Source: Leptotrichia hofstadii
GTDB lineage: Bacteria; Fusobacteriota; Fusobacteriia; Fusobacteriales; Leptotrichiaceae
Direction: 5' to 3'
NCBI RefSeq assembly: GCF_007990525.1
Contig: NZ_AP019823.1
Span: 1,178,001 to 1,242,000 of the forward strand
DNA length: 64,000 nucleotides
Below the pieces are notes generated by a model. It was given only the letters and a program-made list of their open reading frames with translations, ran no database searches and was not told the origin of the DNA. This document shows positions 16,065-24,190 of this stretch, one piece after another. The position numbers and the translations under genes were made by a program. Numbering within the stretch: the first letter of the stretch is position 1; every line of letters starts with the position of its first letter.

Positions 16065-17711
16065 ATGTCAAAATATGTATTTGGAATTGATTTAGGAACA
16101 ACATATTCTTGCATAGCTCGTGTAGATGAAACAGGGAGAGCAGAAGTAATCAAAAACTTGGAAGGCGAAAACGTAACACCTTCTGTAGTAGCTTTTGAAG
16201 ATGACAGTGTAATCGTAGGAAGCGATGCAAAAGATGAGTCAAGCATAAAGCCAGAAACAACTGTAATGCTGGTAAAATCCTATATGGGGAAAAAAACTAG
16301 CATGATTGACTACAATGGCGAGCCTAAGATGCCGGAAGAAATTTCATCATATATTTTAAAAAAACTTGCAAGAGATACTTCGGAGCAGCTTGGAGTTGAA
16401 GTAAAAGATGTTGTGATAACTTGTCCTGCATATTTTGGAACGGCAGAACGTACAGCTACTAAAAATGCTGGTAAAATTGCCGGATTGAATGTTTTGGAAA
16501 TTATAAGCGAACCGACAGCTGCGGCTATATATTATGGCTGTACAAGAAAACTTGAGGAAAAGACAGTTTTAGTGTATGACCTTGGTGGCGGAACATTTGA
16601 TGTTACAGTTATGAGGATAAGCGCTGACAAGATAGAAGTTATATGTTCTGATGGAGATCATGATTTAGGTGGTAAAAATTGGGATGAAGCATTAATGGCC
16701 TACTTAATTAATCAGTTTAGTGAAAAAGCTGGATATGAAGTTGAACCAGATGAATATTTGGATCAGAGATTGAGGGAACTGGCTGAAAAACTAAAAAAGA
16801 GATTAACTTCAAGCAGTAAGGCAAGCGGAATGCTGGAAGGCGATGGAAGGCAGGAAAAATTATCAATAACTAGAGAAGAATTCGAGAGAATGACAGCGTT
16901 ATACCTTAGAGAAACAATGAATAAAGTGGACGCTGTACTTGAAATAGCTCAAAGTAAGGGATATCAAGCTGATGAAGTTCTTCTGGTTGGGGGCTCAACA
17001 AGAATGCCTCAAATAAAGGAAACGCTGGAGAAAAAATTTGGAAAAGAAAAAGTTCAGTTTCTTGAACCTGACGAAGCTGTAGCTAAAGGAGCCGCAATTC
17101 ATGCTGTAAACGTTTATGTAAATAATCAGAAAAACCTTACTGAAGAGGATTTTGAATCTGAAGAAAACGTACAGGTAAATATCGATGGGGATATAAAAGA
17201 GCTGAATGCAAAAGACTACAAGGAAAAATTAAGCTTTTCGCCAGAAATAATGAGTCTAGGAGGTAAGGCAAGGGAAGTTGTTATGGCAACAACGAAAAGC
17301 TTTGCAATAAATCCTATTGTGAACGGTAAACAGATTGGTTATAATATGATTATAAAAAATCAGCCTTTAAATAACGGTTTTTTAGAAGTCTCAAAAGTTT
17401 TTGGAACTTATTATGAAAATCAGGAAAGTGTAAATATAGCAATATATGAAAATGACAGTATGGAAGAGTATTTTGAACTGGAGGAAAATTTGAAACTAGG
17501 AGATGTAAACTTGGAATTGCCTAAAAGCCTTCCAAAAAAATCTCCAATAGAAATAACTTTAAAATTAACGAAAGAGGGAATCCTTGAAGTAAAGGGACTT
17601 GACAAAACGAGTAATAAGGAAGTAAAAGTTGAAATGAATGCAAAAGGGATTATGTCGAAGGAAGAACTGGAGAAAATAAAACTTAAGGTTCAAGGCATAA
17701 CATTAATATAA
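16065..17711 (+). CDS. Hsp70-family protein without C-terminal lid
   Basis: Start at the ATG at 16065 (AAAGGGAG 7 bases upstream), 548 residues. The ATPase domain is intact: phosphate 1 GIDLGTTYSC, connect 1 NVLEIISEPTAAAIYYG, phosphate 2 VYDLGGGTFDVTV, adenosine motif LLVGGSTRMPQIKETL, and connect 2 PDEAVAKGAAIHA. A beta-sandwich substrate domain follows (about 390-510). It ends with a short KEELEKIKLKVQG helix; the alpha-helical lid of DnaK, about 80-100 residues, is missing. It is flanked by a GrpE-like gene and a membrane protein that may supply the J function. This is a specialised second Hsp70, not the housekeeping dnaK. Confidence 0.9.
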   Translation: MSKYVFGIDLGTTYSCIARVDETGRAEVIKNLEGENVTPSVVAFEDDSVIVGSDAKDESSIKPETTVMLVKSYMGKKTSMIDYNGEPKMPEEISSYILKKLARDTSEQLGVEVKDVVITCPAYFGTAERTATKNAGKIAGLNVLEIISEPTAAAIYYGCTRKLEEKTVLVYDLGGGTFDVTVMRISADKIEVICSDGDHDLGGKNWDEALMAYLINQFSEKAGYEVEPDEYLDQRLRELAEKLKKRLTSSSKASGMLEGDGRQEKLSITREEFERMTALYLRETMNKVDAVLEIAQSKGYQADEVLLVGGSTRMPQIKETLEKKFGKEKVQFLEPDEAVAKGAAIHAVNVYVNNQKNLTEEDFESEENVQVNIDGDIKELNAKDYKEKLSFSPEIMSLGGKAREVVMATTKSFAINPIVNGKQIGYNMIIKNQPLNNGFLEVSKVFGTYYENQESVNIAIYENDSMEEYFELEENLKLGDVNLELPKSLPKKSPIEITLKLTKEGILEVKGLDKTSNKEVKVEMNAKGIMSKEELEKIKLKVQGITLI

Positions 17712-17730
17712 AAATTATTTTTATAAAATG

Positions 17731-17772
17731 CTCAAGTTTTATAATATCTAAATTGATATTATGGAATTTGAG
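17731..17772 (+). terminator. Long hairpin between the Hsp70 gene and the next gene
   Basis: An 18-bp stem (three G-T wobbles) from CTCAAGTTTTATAATATC pairs with GATATTATGGAATTTGAG around a 6-base loop TAAATT. The 3' side is T-rich (TAAATTTTTATTTG) but not a clean T-run. It could be an intrinsic terminator or an RNA-processing/stabilising structure that sets different levels of the genes on either side. Confidence 0.55.
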
Positions 17773-17913
17773 TAAATTTTTATTTGTTAATCATAGATTG
17801 TATAATATATTGTGAAAAAATTAAAATTACTGTTTGAATTGTAATGTGGCAGTTTGATTTTAACGTAGTTTTTACTGGATTTGAATAAATAAAAATGTGA
17901 AGGAGAAGATAGA

Positions 17914-18918
17914 GTGTCAAAAGAAATAAAAGATAACTGGTTTGTAGTGTTAGAATTGGATTTTTATCCTAAAGCTGAAGAAAATGAAGAAATTATAAGG
18001 AATAGGATAGAAGAAAAGAAATCTGAGTGGGAAAGAAGGAAAGTTCGTGCTTATAATAAAGAAAATTTTATAAGATACATTAATTCATACGAGACTATAA
18101 AAAAGGAAATGTTGGGAAGCAATAATATAAGAAAAGAATTAATAGAAGATGCTCTCGCTCCTGTAGACAATGCTTTAAAAATGGGAGAAGGAAGCATTAA
18201 AGTCTTTACAGATGATATTATAAAAAAAATTTCAAGGGAAACGAAAAGAAGTGAGAAAGTCATAAGGCAAAGAATTATGGAAAATCCTAATTTTGAATTG
18301 TATGATGAAACAATATACAATGATTATCTTGATATTATTAAAAAGAAGGCTGACTTTGAAGTGATAGAAAAATTATTAAAAACATTGAATAGTGAAGATA
18401 TTTACAGCTTTTTAAGCTCTCAAAATTTAAAATTTGAAACTTTAGACAATAGTGTTATAAATAAAGAAAGGAAAAAACTGGAAAATCTTCATAATAATAT
18501 TTCTTCTGCTAAATACAAATTATATAGTCAAATTGAAGATATGGTTAACAATGATGAAGAAAAACAAAAATATGATAAATATTTAAAGTACAGTAAAGTA
18601 ATGAAAGAATTAAATTATGTAAAAATATACAAAAATGGAACTGTAGGAATTAAACCTGTTCAAAATATCAAAAAAATACTAGGCAATGAAAAAGAAGCAA
18701 CTAATATTTTTATAGGATTTTGTGAAGAAAATAATATTGCATACAATCTTTCAGATAACTCGGATACAGCGATTGCAGATACTTTAAATGATGAAAATGA
18801 AAATTTTAAAACTACATCTGATAATAAACAGACTAACTATATGATCAGATATGCAGTAGCTTTAGCAGTATTCGCTTTAGGAGTTTTTATAATAAATACA
18901 TATTTTATAGGAATATAA
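17914..18918 (+). CDS. Tail-anchored membrane protein with possible degenerate J-like domain
   Basis: A 334-residue protein with a GTG start (AAGGAG about 8 bases upstream). N-terminal residues 5-70 (NWFVVLELDFYP, then two amphipathic helices with EEKKSEWERRK and INSYETIKKEML) recall the opening of J domains but have no HPD tripeptide. The middle is a Lys/Glu-rich helical region, possibly coiled coil (KERKKLENLHNNISSAKYK). The C-terminus has one hydrophobic anchor (about 311-331, YAVALAVFALGVFIINTYFIG). Next to a GrpE-like factor and an Hsp70, a membrane-tethered co-chaperone is an attractive but unproven reading. No other family is recognised. Confidence 0.6.
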   Translation: MSKEIKDNWFVVLELDFYPKAEENEEIIRNRIEEKKSEWERRKVRAYNKENFIRYINSYETIKKEMLGSNNIRKELIEDALAPVDNALKMGEGSIKVFTDDIIKKISRETKRSEKVIRQRIMENPNFELYDETIYNDYLDIIKKKADFEVIEKLLKTLNSEDIYSFLSSQNLKFETLDNSVINKERKKLENLHNNISSAKYKLYSQIEDMVNNDEEKQKYDKYLKYSKVMKELNYVKIYKNGTVGIKPVQNIKKILGNEKEATNIFIGFCEENNIAYNLSDNSDTAIADTLNDENENFKTTSDNKQTNYMIRYAVALAVFALGVFIINTYFIGI

Positions 18919-18928
18919 AAGAATAATT

Positions 18929-18950
18929 ACATAGTATTCTGTGTTTTTTT
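18929..18950 (+). terminator. Possible weak terminator before the HsdS-like gene
   Basis: A 6-bp stem ACATAG / CTGTGT (one wobble) with a 4-base loop is followed by TTTTTT. A TATAAT lies 4 bases further on at 18955-18960 but without a good -35. Confidence 0.4.
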
Positions 18951-18994
18951 GTGTTATAATAAATATGAAAAAAATGAGATAAGAAGAGGTAGAA

Positions 18995-19582
18995 ATGAAA
19001 TTAGGAGATAATGTAGATATAATAGCGCCATTAAACGTAAAAACGGCTGATTCTGAAACGGGATATTTTTTACTAAATCCGACAATGGTAAATAACGGAA
19101 AAATAGAAACTTTTGATTATGCAGAAGTTCCGGACAGATATAAAAATGGAAAAAATAAAATAGCCGATAAGTATTTTATAAAAAAGGATGATGTGCTGTT
19201 TCAAGCTAAAGGAAGTAAAATAGACGTGGTGTATGTGGATAAGGATTATGAAAAAGTTCTTCCATCAACACTTTATTTTATTTTAAGACCAAACGAAAAA
19301 ATAAATCCCAAATATCTTCAATGGCTTTTAAAAACAGAACTGGTATTATTGTATTTTGAAAAGAAATACAAGACGATGGGGACTGTTAGGGCTGTGAACA
19401 AGGGAGACATAGTGGACCTGAATGTGAAGATACCCGAAAGAAAAATTCAGGACGAAATGGCTAAAATAATAACAAGTTTTGAAGAGGAAGAATACAGTAC
19501 AATGAAATATTTAAACATAAAAAGAAAGTACATTGAAGAAAGAGTTATTGAAAACAATCAGGTGATAATAGATGAAGAATAA
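18995..19582 (+). CDS. HsdS-like single target-recognition-domain protein
   Basis: A 195-residue protein with the pattern of one TRD of a type I restriction specificity subunit: KLGDNVDIIAPLNVK, KYFIKKDDVLFQAKGSKIDV, LPSTLYFILRPNEKINPKYL, and the TRD end GTVRAVNKGDIVDLNVKIPE, followed by a helix (QDEMAKIITSFEEEEYSTMK) like the conserved spacer. Normal HsdS has two TRDs and about 400 residues, so this is half-sized and might dimerise. It overlaps the next gene by 11 bases. No hsdR or complete hsdM is present in the window. Confidence 0.75.
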   Translation: MKLGDNVDIIAPLNVKTADSETGYFLLNPTMVNNGKIETFDYAEVPDRYKNGKNKIADKYFIKKDDVLFQAKGSKIDVVYVDKDYEKVLPSTLYFILRPNEKINPKYLQWLLKTELVLLYFEKKYKTMGTVRAVNKGDIVDLNVKIPERKIQDEMAKIITSFEEEEYSTMKYLNIKRKYIEERVIENNQVIIDEE

Positions 19583-20705
19583 ATTTTTTAAAGTTATGAG
19601 CGAAGAACTTGAAAATGAAAAAAAATCAAAAAAAATAGATATACTTAAAACATCATTATTTTTATATATGACTGTAATAAGTAAAGTTCTTTATGAAGAA
19701 CTGGAAGTTTTGAAAAATAGTAATTATTTATTTTTAGAATATTTAAATAATATAGGTTTTACGTACAATTTAAAAGAAAATTATTTGAAAAATATGAAGA
19801 ATCTATCAAGTAAAATAAAGATATTTGAAGATACCTATAAAGCTATAGAAAGCCGTTTGAACAGGGAAGAGCTTATTGAAGATGCAGGAGCTATGGAAAT
19901 AGATCTCAAACTGGACATTTTCAGAGGACAATGTGTAAAGATAGCTAAAAATTATATTGATAAAATAATCAACAGCGCAGTAATACCTAATGACAACACA
20001 GTTCAGCTGTTATCAGAAATTCTTGGAATAAAAAATAACGAAATTTTATATGCTATAAACTTTTTTGAAGAAAACATGTTTTATGATTACGAAATACCGA
20101 AAAATGAAATAGATGCTATTACTGATATTTTATTTTCCATAGCTAATTTAAAAAAGAAAGAAAAAATATCGATAATTTTAACAAAAGAAATAACATCAAA
20201 AGAACTAATATATGAATCAATAAAAAATAATAAAAAGGGCATAGTGGAGAAAAGCGCTATCGATTCGCTAACTTTAGAAGAAAAAGAGGAATTAGTAAAA
20301 TCAGATAAAATTCAATGCATAATATCTGTACCGTTTAATAATGTATTAAAGAATCAAGTAGTAATATTTAACGAAGAAAAAGAGGAAAAAGAACATATAT
20401 TATTTGTTCAAACACAGGATTTTTTTGAAAAAGGGAATGAAAAAATTAAAGTTGAGAACTTTAAGGAACTGTTAAAAATTCTTGATGAAAAAGAGGAAGT
20501 TAACGGGGTCTTAAAATCAGTTTCCAACGATGCAGTATTGGAAAAAGAATGTAATTTTGATATTTTAAATTATGTCTTTAAAATAAAGGAAAAAATTAAT
20601 TTGGAAGAATTAATGGCAGAAAAGGATGAAAGTTATAAAATAATGACGGAAAAAAGAGAAAGATGCGATAAGTTGTTAAGAGAATCTTTAGAGGTAAAAA
20701 AATAG
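19572..20705 (+). CDS. HsdM-like protein lacking recognisable methylase catalytic motifs
   Basis: A 377-residue protein whose start overlaps the HsdS-like gene, so they are coupled. The N-terminal half (1-190) is helical. From about 195 it follows the C-terminal third of type I methyltransferase subunits: KISIILTKEITS, LVKSDKIQCIISVPFN, NQVVIFNEEKEEKEHILFVQ, TQDFFEKGNEKIKVENFKEL and CNFDILNYVFKIKEKINLEE. I cannot find the SAM-binding glycine motif or NPPF/Y, so enzymatic activity is unlikely. It may be a structural partner for the HsdS-like protein. The assignment rests on pattern similarity alone. Confidence 0.55.
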   Translation: MKNKFFKVMSEELENEKKSKKIDILKTSLFLYMTVISKVLYEELEVLKNSNYLFLEYLNNIGFTYNLKENYLKNMKNLSSKIKIFEDTYKAIESRLNREELIEDAGAMEIDLKLDIFRGQCVKIAKNYIDKIINSAVIPNDNTVQLLSEILGIKNNEILYAINFFEENMFYDYEIPKNEIDAITDILFSIANLKKKEKISIILTKEITSKELIYESIKNNKKGIVEKSAIDSLTLEEKEELVKSDKIQCIISVPFNNVLKNQVVIFNEEKEEKEHILFVQTQDFFEKGNEKIKVENFKELLKILDEKEEVNGVLKSVSNDAVLEKECNFDILNYVFKIKEKINLEELMAEKDESYKIMTEKRERCDKLLRESLEVKK

Positions 20706-20742
20706 ACATTATTTTATTCCGTTTTTTGGGCTTTTTCAATAT

Positions 20743-20771
20743 TTTACAAATTTTTTTTTTAGTGATATAAT
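20743..20771 (+). promoter_or_regulatory. trpS promoter
   Basis: TTTACA, 17-base T-rich spacer, TATAAT. It is almost identical to the promoter at 9102-9130 over 41 bases. The leader to trpS is about 55 bases and shows no T-box. Confidence 0.75.
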
Positions 20772-20831
20772 ACAGATATGTTTTTAAAAATATAAGTATC
20801 TGTTTAATAATATAAAATTATGGAGGTTTTT

Positions 20832-21803
20832 ATGAGAAGTTTATCGGGAATACAGCCCAGCGGAATTTTACATATTGGAAATTATTTTGGCGCTATTAAG
20901 CAGTTTGTAGAACTGCAGGATGAATATGAAGGCTTTTATTTTTTAGCCAATTACCATGCTTTGACATCTTCACCAAAAGGAGAGGACTTGAAGGCTAATA
21001 CGATTGGTGTAATTCTGGATTATTTGGCTTTGGGACTGAATCCTGAAAAATCAACGCTGTTTTTGCAGTCGGATGTACCTGAACATGCGGAATTATCTTG
21101 GATTTTGTCAAATATCGCTCCAATGGGGCTATTAGAAAGAGCGCATTCATATAAGGATAAAGTTGCAAAAGGGATTAAGCCAAATGTGGGGCTTTTTACT
21201 TATCCAATACTTATGGCTGCTGACATTTTAATGTATTCGCCAGATATTGTACCTGTTGGAAAGGATCAGAAGCAGCATTTGGAAATGACTCGTGATATTG
21301 CAATTAAATTTAATGAAACTTACGGCAAGGAAGTATTTAAATTGCCAAAAGAGAAAATCGTTGAAAATGTAGCGACTGTGCCAGGAACAGATGGCGATAA
21401 AATGAGCAAGTCCTATGGAAATGTAATAAATATGTTTGGTTCAAAAAAAGCATTGAAAAAACAGATAATGAGCATTGTAACCGATTCAACGCCTTTAGAA
21501 GAACCAAAAGATCCTGACAACAACATCACAAAATTATATGCTCTTTTCGCAACAGAAACGGAAGTGGAAGCACTGAGGGAAAAATTCAGGGCTGGAAACT
21601 TTGGATACGGACACGCTAAAAATGAATTATTTGACAAATTCATGGATTATTTTTCTCCATTCCAGAAAAAAAGGGAAGAGCTGGAAAATAATATGGACTA
21701 TGTATACCAAATTTTGCGGGAAGGCGCAAATAAGGCTAGAAGCATTGCAACTGCCAAGATGGATGAAGTTAGGGATGCAGTGGGACTGTTGAAAAAAAAT
21801 TAG
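20832..21803 (+). CDS. trpS: Tryptophanyl-tRNA synthetase
   Basis: Charges tRNA-Trp; class I synthetase of 323 residues, the usual bacterial length. The ATG at 20832 follows GGAGGT; another ATG 12 bases upstream overlaps that site. The N-terminus SLSGIQPSGILHIGNYFGA carries the HIGH-type motif as HIGN, and the KMSKS loop is intact in GTDGDKMSKSYGN (about residue 194). The Trp pocket region FYFLANYHALTS and the PMGLLERAHSYKDKVAKG helix are conserved. It has its own promoter and is followed by a new promoter for the rimP operon. Confidence 0.97.
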   Translation: MRSLSGIQPSGILHIGNYFGAIKQFVELQDEYEGFYFLANYHALTSSPKGEDLKANTIGVILDYLALGLNPEKSTLFLQSDVPEHAELSWILSNIAPMGLLERAHSYKDKVAKGIKPNVGLFTYPILMAADILMYSPDIVPVGKDQKQHLEMTRDIAIKFNETYGKEVFKLPKEKIVENVATVPGTDGDKMSKSYGNVINMFGSKKALKKQIMSIVTDSTPLEEPKDPDNNITKLYALFATETEVEALREKFRAGNFGYGHAKNELFDKFMDYFSPFQKKREELENNMDYVYQILREGANKARSIATAKMDEVRDAVGLLKKN

Positions 21804-21807
21804 GGGC

Positions 21808-21836
21808 TTGAAAAAAAAGCGAAAATGTGTTATTAT
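21808..21836 (+). promoter_or_regulatory. Promoter of the rimP-nusA-infB operon
   Basis: TTGAAA, 17-base spacer, TATTAT. It starts 5 bases after the trpS stop and about 70 bases before rimP. Confidence 0.7.
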
Positions 21837-21861
21837 AGTTACAGAAAATAATTTTAGGTAG

Positions 21862-21881
21862 AGAGTGGGTTAGCCCACTCT
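21862..21881 (+). promoter_or_regulatory. Hairpin in the rimP leader
   Basis: A perfect 8-bp GC-rich stem AGAGTGGG / CCCACTCT with loop TTAG, then TTAGTTTTAG, 27 bases before rimP. Similar short hairpins are common before rimP in low-GC bacteria. It may act as an attenuator; the T-tail is interrupted, so it is not a strong terminator. Confidence 0.6.
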
Positions 21882-21908
21882 TTAGTTTTAGATATGAGGT
21901 GTAATTTT

Positions 21909-22397
21909 ATGGAACAGATTTTAAATGAGTTTGAGAAGAAAATCGAACAGCATTTAAAGGAAATGAATCTGGAATTGGCAGATTTGGAATATGTGAGGGA
22001 TGGGGGATATAATTATTTGAGAGTGTATGTAGAGAAACTGGATGGAACTACGACGCTTGATGATTGTATTGATTTTAGCCGTGAGATTGACGGAATTGCG
22101 GATGACTTGATTGAGGAGAAGTTTTTTCTGGAGGTTTCGACACCTGGGGTTGAGCGTAGATTGAGAAAGCCTAAGGATTTTGTGAGATTTTCGGGAGAGA
22201 GAATTAACGTTCAGGCTAAGAGTAACATTGAAGGAGCGAAGAGGTTTTTAGGAAAATTGGAAAAATTTGAGAATGATACGGTTTTTCTTTTGGATGATAA
22301 ATCGGAAAAAATAGTGGAAATACCACTTTCTAAATTAAAGAAAGCAAATTTAATATATGAATTACCGAATGGCATATTAAATAGTGAGGAGGAATGA
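21909..22397 (+). CDS. rimP: Ribosome maturation factor RimP
   Basis: Needed for 30S subunit assembly. 162 residues from the ATG at 21909 (GAGGTG 7 bases upstream). The N-terminal domain has LELADLEYVRDGGYNYLRVYV and DDCIDFSREIDGIADD, and the hallmark LEVSTPGVERRLRKPKDFVRF links to the SH3-like C-terminal domain. The last codons overlap the nusA start (ATGA), so the two are translationally coupled. The order rimP-nusA-ylxR-infB-rbfA is the standard operon. Confidence 0.96.
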   Translation: MEQILNEFEKKIEQHLKEMNLELADLEYVRDGGYNYLRVYVEKLDGTTTLDDCIDFSREIDGIADDLIEEKFFLEVSTPGVERRLRKPKDFVRFSGERINVQAKSNIEGAKRFLGKLEKFENDTVFLLDDKSEKIVEIPLSKLKKANLIYELPNGILNSEEE

Positions 22398-23554
22398 TGA
22401 AAGGGCGAGATCAAAAAATATTTTTGGAAGCACTTGATGAACTTGAAAAAGAAAAGGGAATTTTAAAGGAAGAATTACTGGAAACAATAGAAACTGCATT
22501 GCTTGCGGCGTATAAAAAAAATTATGGTGAAAAGGACAATGTGAAGGTAACGATTAATAGAAACAGCGGAGATGTAAAGGTTTATTCACAAAGGCTGATT
22601 GTAGAAAACGTAGAAAATCCTGAAGAGGAAATTAGTCTGGAAGATGCAATTTCTGTTAAAAAGCGTGCTAAGCTGGGAGATATTCTGGATTTGGAAATTA
22701 ATGCGGAAAGTTTTAAGAGAAATGCAATTCAGAATGCAAAGCAGATTGTTGTGCAAAAAGTTAGAGAATGTGAAAAAAGAAATATCTTTAATAAATTTAA
22801 GGAAATTGAAAATTCAATTGTTTCTGCAAATGTTAGAAAAACTGATGAAAAAGGAAATCTGTATGTGGATATAAATGGACTTGAAGCAATTGTGCCGGCG
22901 AAGGAATTATCACCAGTAGACATATTCAGACAAGGAGATAGAATTAAAATTTATATCGGCGCTGTAGAAGAGTCTACGAAATTTACAAAAACTTTTGTTT
23001 CAAGAAAATCTGAAGAATTACTTCGAGGACTGCTTGAATTAGAAGTTCCTGAAATTTATGAGGAAATTATTGAAATCAGAAACATTGCAAGAGAAGCAGG
23101 AAGCCGTTCTAAAGTCGCTGTTTACTCAAATGATGAAAATCTGGACGTTAAAGGTGCATGTATTGGACGTAACGGAATGAGAATCCAAAATATCATTGAT
23201 GAACTTTGCGGAGAAAAAATCGATATTGTTCTTTGGAATGAGGATATAACGGAATTTGTAAAAAATGCCTTGAATCCTGCAGAAGTTCTGTCAGTGGAAA
23301 TCATTGAGGAAGGCGAAGAAAATATGAAAGTTGCAAGAGTGCTTGTAGCAGAAAATCAGTTATCGCTTGCAATCGGTAAAAAAGGTCAAAATTCAAGGCT
23401 TGCAGCAAGACTGTGCGGAGTGAAAATTGACATTCATACAGAGCCTGCTGAAATTGATGAATTTGAAGAGTACGAAGAAGATACGGCTTTTAATGATTCA
23501 TTTGAAGATGAAGTTGAGGAAAGTGCATTTGCTGGACTTCACGAGGAAGACTGA
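22394..23554 (+). CDS. nusA: Transcription termination/antitermination factor NusA
   Basis: RNA polymerase-bound elongation factor acting in pausing, termination and antitermination. 386 residues: N-terminal RNAP-binding domain (1-125, LEALDELEKEKGILKEELLE), S1 domain (about 130-200, ENSIVSANVRKTDEKGNLYV), then two KH domains (DVKGACIGRNGMRIQNIIDE; LSLAIGKKGQNSRLAARLCG). It ends in an acidic tail (EYEEDTAFNDSFEDEVEE) and lacks the extra C-terminal repeats of proteobacterial NusA, as is usual in Firmicutes-like types. GAGGA precedes an ATGATG pair; either could start. Confidence 0.97.
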   Translation: MMKGRDQKIFLEALDELEKEKGILKEELLETIETALLAAYKKNYGEKDNVKVTINRNSGDVKVYSQRLIVENVENPEEEISLEDAISVKKRAKLGDILDLEINAESFKRNAIQNAKQIVVQKVRECEKRNIFNKFKEIENSIVSANVRKTDEKGNLYVDINGLEAIVPAKELSPVDIFRQGDRIKIYIGAVEESTKFTKTFVSRKSEELLRGLLELEVPEIYEEIIEIRNIAREAGSRSKVAVYSNDENLDVKGACIGRNGMRIQNIIDELCGEKIDIVLWNEDITEFVKNALNPAEVLSVEIIEEGEENMKVARVLVAENQLSLAIGKKGQNSRLAARLCGVKIDIHTEPAEIDEFEEYEEDTAFNDSFEDEVEESAFAGLHEED

Positions 23555-23620
23555 AATTTGTAAAAAAATTATAAAAGATAAGTATTGAAAAAGTATCAAA
23601 CAAGGAGATGATTAGAGAGT

Positions 23621-24190
23621 TTGGATACATTAATAAAAGAAAAGAAAGAAAATAACGAACCTGAAAGAATGTGTATTTGCTGCAGGAAAAAAGGTAAAAA
23701 AACAGACTTTTTCAGGATAACTGAGCAATACGGAAAATATGTTTACGATAAGGAAATGAAGGTGCAGGCAAGAGGATTTTATGTCTGTAAAACGAATGAA
23801 TGTATTGAAAGGCTGTCAAAACACAAGAAATATAATGTTGAAATAGAACAGCTTGTACAAATGCTTGAGGAAGTAAAAAAACAAAAGAAAAATATAATTG
23901 ATATTTTAAAGCCGATGAAAAATTCTGAATATTTTGTCTTTGGAGTTGAGGAAACAATTAACGGAATAAAGCGTGAAAAAGTAAAGCTTGTTATTATTCC
24001 AAAAGATACAAGGACAAAATACATTGAGGAGTTTAAAAAATTAACTGAAAAATTTAATTTTAAAATTGTATTTGTTGAAAAGAAAATCGAATTAATAGAG
24101 CTTTTTTCAAGAGATGTGAATGTTGTCGGTATTTTTGACAAAAAAGTAATCAAAGGAATATTAAGCAAAGTGGAGGTGATGAATGGATGA
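23621..24190 (+). CDS. YlxR (DUF448) - L7Ae/YlxQ fusion protein
   Basis: Two small RNA-associated proteins that are separate in Bacillus (ylxR, ylxQ) are joined here in 189 residues. Residues about 14-85 are YlxR: RMCICCRKKGKKTDFFRI and ARGFYVCKTNECIERLSKHK. Residues about 95-188 are an L7Ae-like fold (EYFVFGVEETINGIKREKVK, LVIIPKDTRTKYIEEFKK, VNVVGIFDKKVIKGIL), probably binding a kink-turn. The start is TTG at 23621: AAGGAG lies 13 bases upstream and no in-frame ATG/GTG fits, since a stop occurs at 23609. It overlaps infB by 4 bases. Confidence 0.85.
   Translation: MDTLIKEKKENNEPERMCICCRKKGKKTDFFRITEQYGKYVYDKEMKVQARGFYVCKTNECIERLSKHKKYNVEIEQLVQMLEEVKKQKKNIIDILKPMKNSEYFVFGVEETINGIKREKVKLVIIPKDTRTKYIEEFKKLTEKFNFKIVFVEKKIELIELFSRDVNVVGIFDKKVIKGILSKVEVMNG

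Noticed and set aside
18995-20705. Functional type I restriction-modification locus
   Set aside because: No hsdR, the specificity protein has one TRD, and the methyltransferase-like protein lacks visible catalytic motifs.
20772-20831. T-box riboswitch before trpS
   Set aside because: The leader is only about 55 bases and has no T-box sequence or terminator.
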